Shown here: positions 23,843 to 24,438 of the stretch, piece after piece
How the letters are laid out: each line of letters starts with the position of its first letter
How positions within the stretch are numbered: position 1 is the first letter of the stretch
Assembly: GCA_964551305.1 (NCBI GenBank)
Contig: CAZKBT010000044.1
Location: 1 to 24,438 of the forward strand
Origin: JBAZDC01 sp041654595
GTDB lineage: Bacteria > Pseudomonadota > Gammaproteobacteria > Burkholderiales > Burkholderiaceae_B
DNA length: 24,438 nt
Reading direction: 5' to 3'
Notes under the pieces: generated by a model
What the model was told of the DNA's origin: nothing
Database searches by the model: none
Seen by the model: only the letters and a program-made list of their open reading frames with translations
Made by a program: the position numbers and the translations under genes

Positions 23843-23870
23843 GGAACTTTTCGATCGTTACACAGTCTGT
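23843..23870 (+). promoter_or_regulatory. Candidate sigma-E promoter for the autotransporter gene
   Basis: GGAACTT (23843-23849), exactly 16 bases, then TCTGT (23866-23870). E. coli sigma-E promoters such as rpoH P3 read GAACTT-N16-TCTGA, so all but one core base agree. The start point would be near 23876, giving a leader of about 155 bases. TATTAT at 23878-23883 could alternatively belong to a sigma70 promoter, but it lacks a matching -35. Confidence 0.55.
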
Positions 23871-23922
23871 TATTTAGTATTATAAATCAGTATTTGGTAA
23901 CGAACATAATACATTATGTAAC
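23857..23922. repeat. Three GTAAC boxes around the promoter
   Basis: GTAAC occurs inverted at 23857-23861 and direct at 23897-23901 and 23918-23922. The last two are 21 bases apart and the first two 40 bases apart, close to two and four helical turns. This suggests, without proving, a regulator that binds one face of the DNA. Confidence 0.3.
23904..23919. promoter_or_regulatory. Perfect palindrome, candidate operator
   Basis: ACATAAT (23904-23910), AC, then ATTATGT (23913-23919) are perfect 7-bp arms. The site lies about 30 bases after the predicted transcription start and 110 bases before the GTG start, so it could be an operator or a weak RNA hairpin. It stands out in an AT-rich island inside a GC-rich genome. 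Confidence 0.45.
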
Positions 23923-24030
23923 CATAATGGATGGCGCCACTCCACCATGAGAGCCGTAGGCGGCGTCCGAAGCATTGTCTTCCCGTTCAACCGATAGGTC
24001 ATTGCTACCTTTCATCAGTCGAGGTCTTGC

Positions 24031-24438
24031 GTGGGTAAAAACAACCATAACACTGCGTTCTGGAATGTACAGGCTTCGTGCGACGTCGTTCTTGCTTCGC
24101 GGCCGCACCCTCGCCATACTTTTCGCCGACGCGCGCTGGTCACGGCCGTCGTCATGGCAATGGCGGCGTTGGCGGCGCCGGCGTACGCGGACTGGACGTG
24201 CAACGGCGGCGATTGCATCATTAGCGGCCATTCGAACTCTCCTATCGTGATTTCCGGCGTCGGTCGGCAGGGGACGGAGGGCAGCAGCGCGCTTTTCGGA
24301 GATGCCGACGGCGGCGATGGCGAGCATGGTTCGTCGCGCACCATCGAATACCGGTCCGGAGCGACGATATATCGCCCGGATACGGCGGGTACGCCCCTTT
24401 TCGACATTAAGCCGGCCTTGTCCATCGACGTCAGCGGC
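24031..24438 (+). CDS. Probable autotransporter, N-terminal part (cut by window edge)
   Basis: The first 136 codons of a likely type V secreted surface protein continue past the window end. The start is GTG 24031: GAGG lies six bases upstream, and the frame has a stop at 23995. The N-terminus is long: NTAFWNVQASCDVVLASR (7-24) resembles a degenerate extended signal peptide region as in large autotransporters. A basic stretch (RHTFRRR) and a hydrophobic core (35-50) follow, with likely cleavage after APAYA (residue 53). The mature part begins DWTCNGGDCIISG and is rich in Gly, Ser and Asp, as in beta-helical passengers, with a cysteine pair at 57 and 62. The translocator domain is not visible, so the family call is an inference. 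Confidence 0.62.
   Translation, partial: MGKNNHNTAFWNVQASCDVVLASRPHPRHTFRRRALVTAVVMAMAALAAPAYADWTCNGGDCIISGHSNSPIVISGVGRQGTEGSSALFGDADGGDGEHGSSRTIEYRSGATIYRPDTAGTPLFDIKPALSIDVSG

Noticed and set aside
23914..24327. 137-residue open frame on the minus strand opposite the autotransporter start
   Set aside because: It overlaps the signal-peptide coding region and the AT-rich promoter area, is rich in Arg from reversed codons, and shows no domain.

Overview
The window is a stretch of high-GC core chromosome from a beta-proteobacterium. Gene content and protein style point to Burkholderiales, most likely Alcaligenaceae (Bordetella/Achromobacter-like); this is judged from recognised proteins and gene order, not from a database search. 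Almost everything is on the plus strand, apart from rne at the left edge and a three-gene minus-strand block. No tRNA, rRNA, IS element, integrase or CRISPR array was seen, and nothing resembles a new multi-gene system.

Left part (1-6451): the 5' third of rne (minus), a long structured rne/rluC intergenic region (542-1040), then rluC and an overlapping HAD phosphatase gene. Next come msrP and msrQ, the periplasmic methionine-sulfoxide repair pair. On the minus strand, yceF, an RsmI-like methyltransferase gene and an amiD-like lipoprotein amidase gene form a tight operon. The 3' end of amiD overlaps the 3' end of msrQ.

Middle (6476-13083): the classical fatty-acid synthesis cluster yceD-rpmF-plsX-fabH-fabD-fabG-acpP-fabF. 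A good sigma70-type promoter lies in front of yceD and shows that the true yceD start is well inside the longest reading frame. acpP is bracketed by a terminator-like hairpin, its own -10 box and a strong 3' hairpin, as expected for a gene expressed more than its neighbours.

Right part (13084-23792): a small membrane protein gene, then the envelope-stress module rpoE-rseA-rseB-mucD (sigma-E, anti-sigma, its regulator, periplasmic protease), closed by a strong terminator. Then lepA and the overlapping run lepB-rnc-era-recO-PIN-rarD. RecO looks unusually short, and the PIN-domain protein has no partner antitoxin.

Right edge (23793-24438): an AT-rich regulatory region and the first 136 codons of a probable autotransporter with a GTG start. 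The most interesting signal is here: GGAACTT-N16-TCTGT, a close match to the E. coli sigma-E promoter, followed by a perfect palindrome and three GTAAC boxes. It suggests that a surface protein is controlled by the envelope-stress sigma factor encoded about 10 kb upstream.
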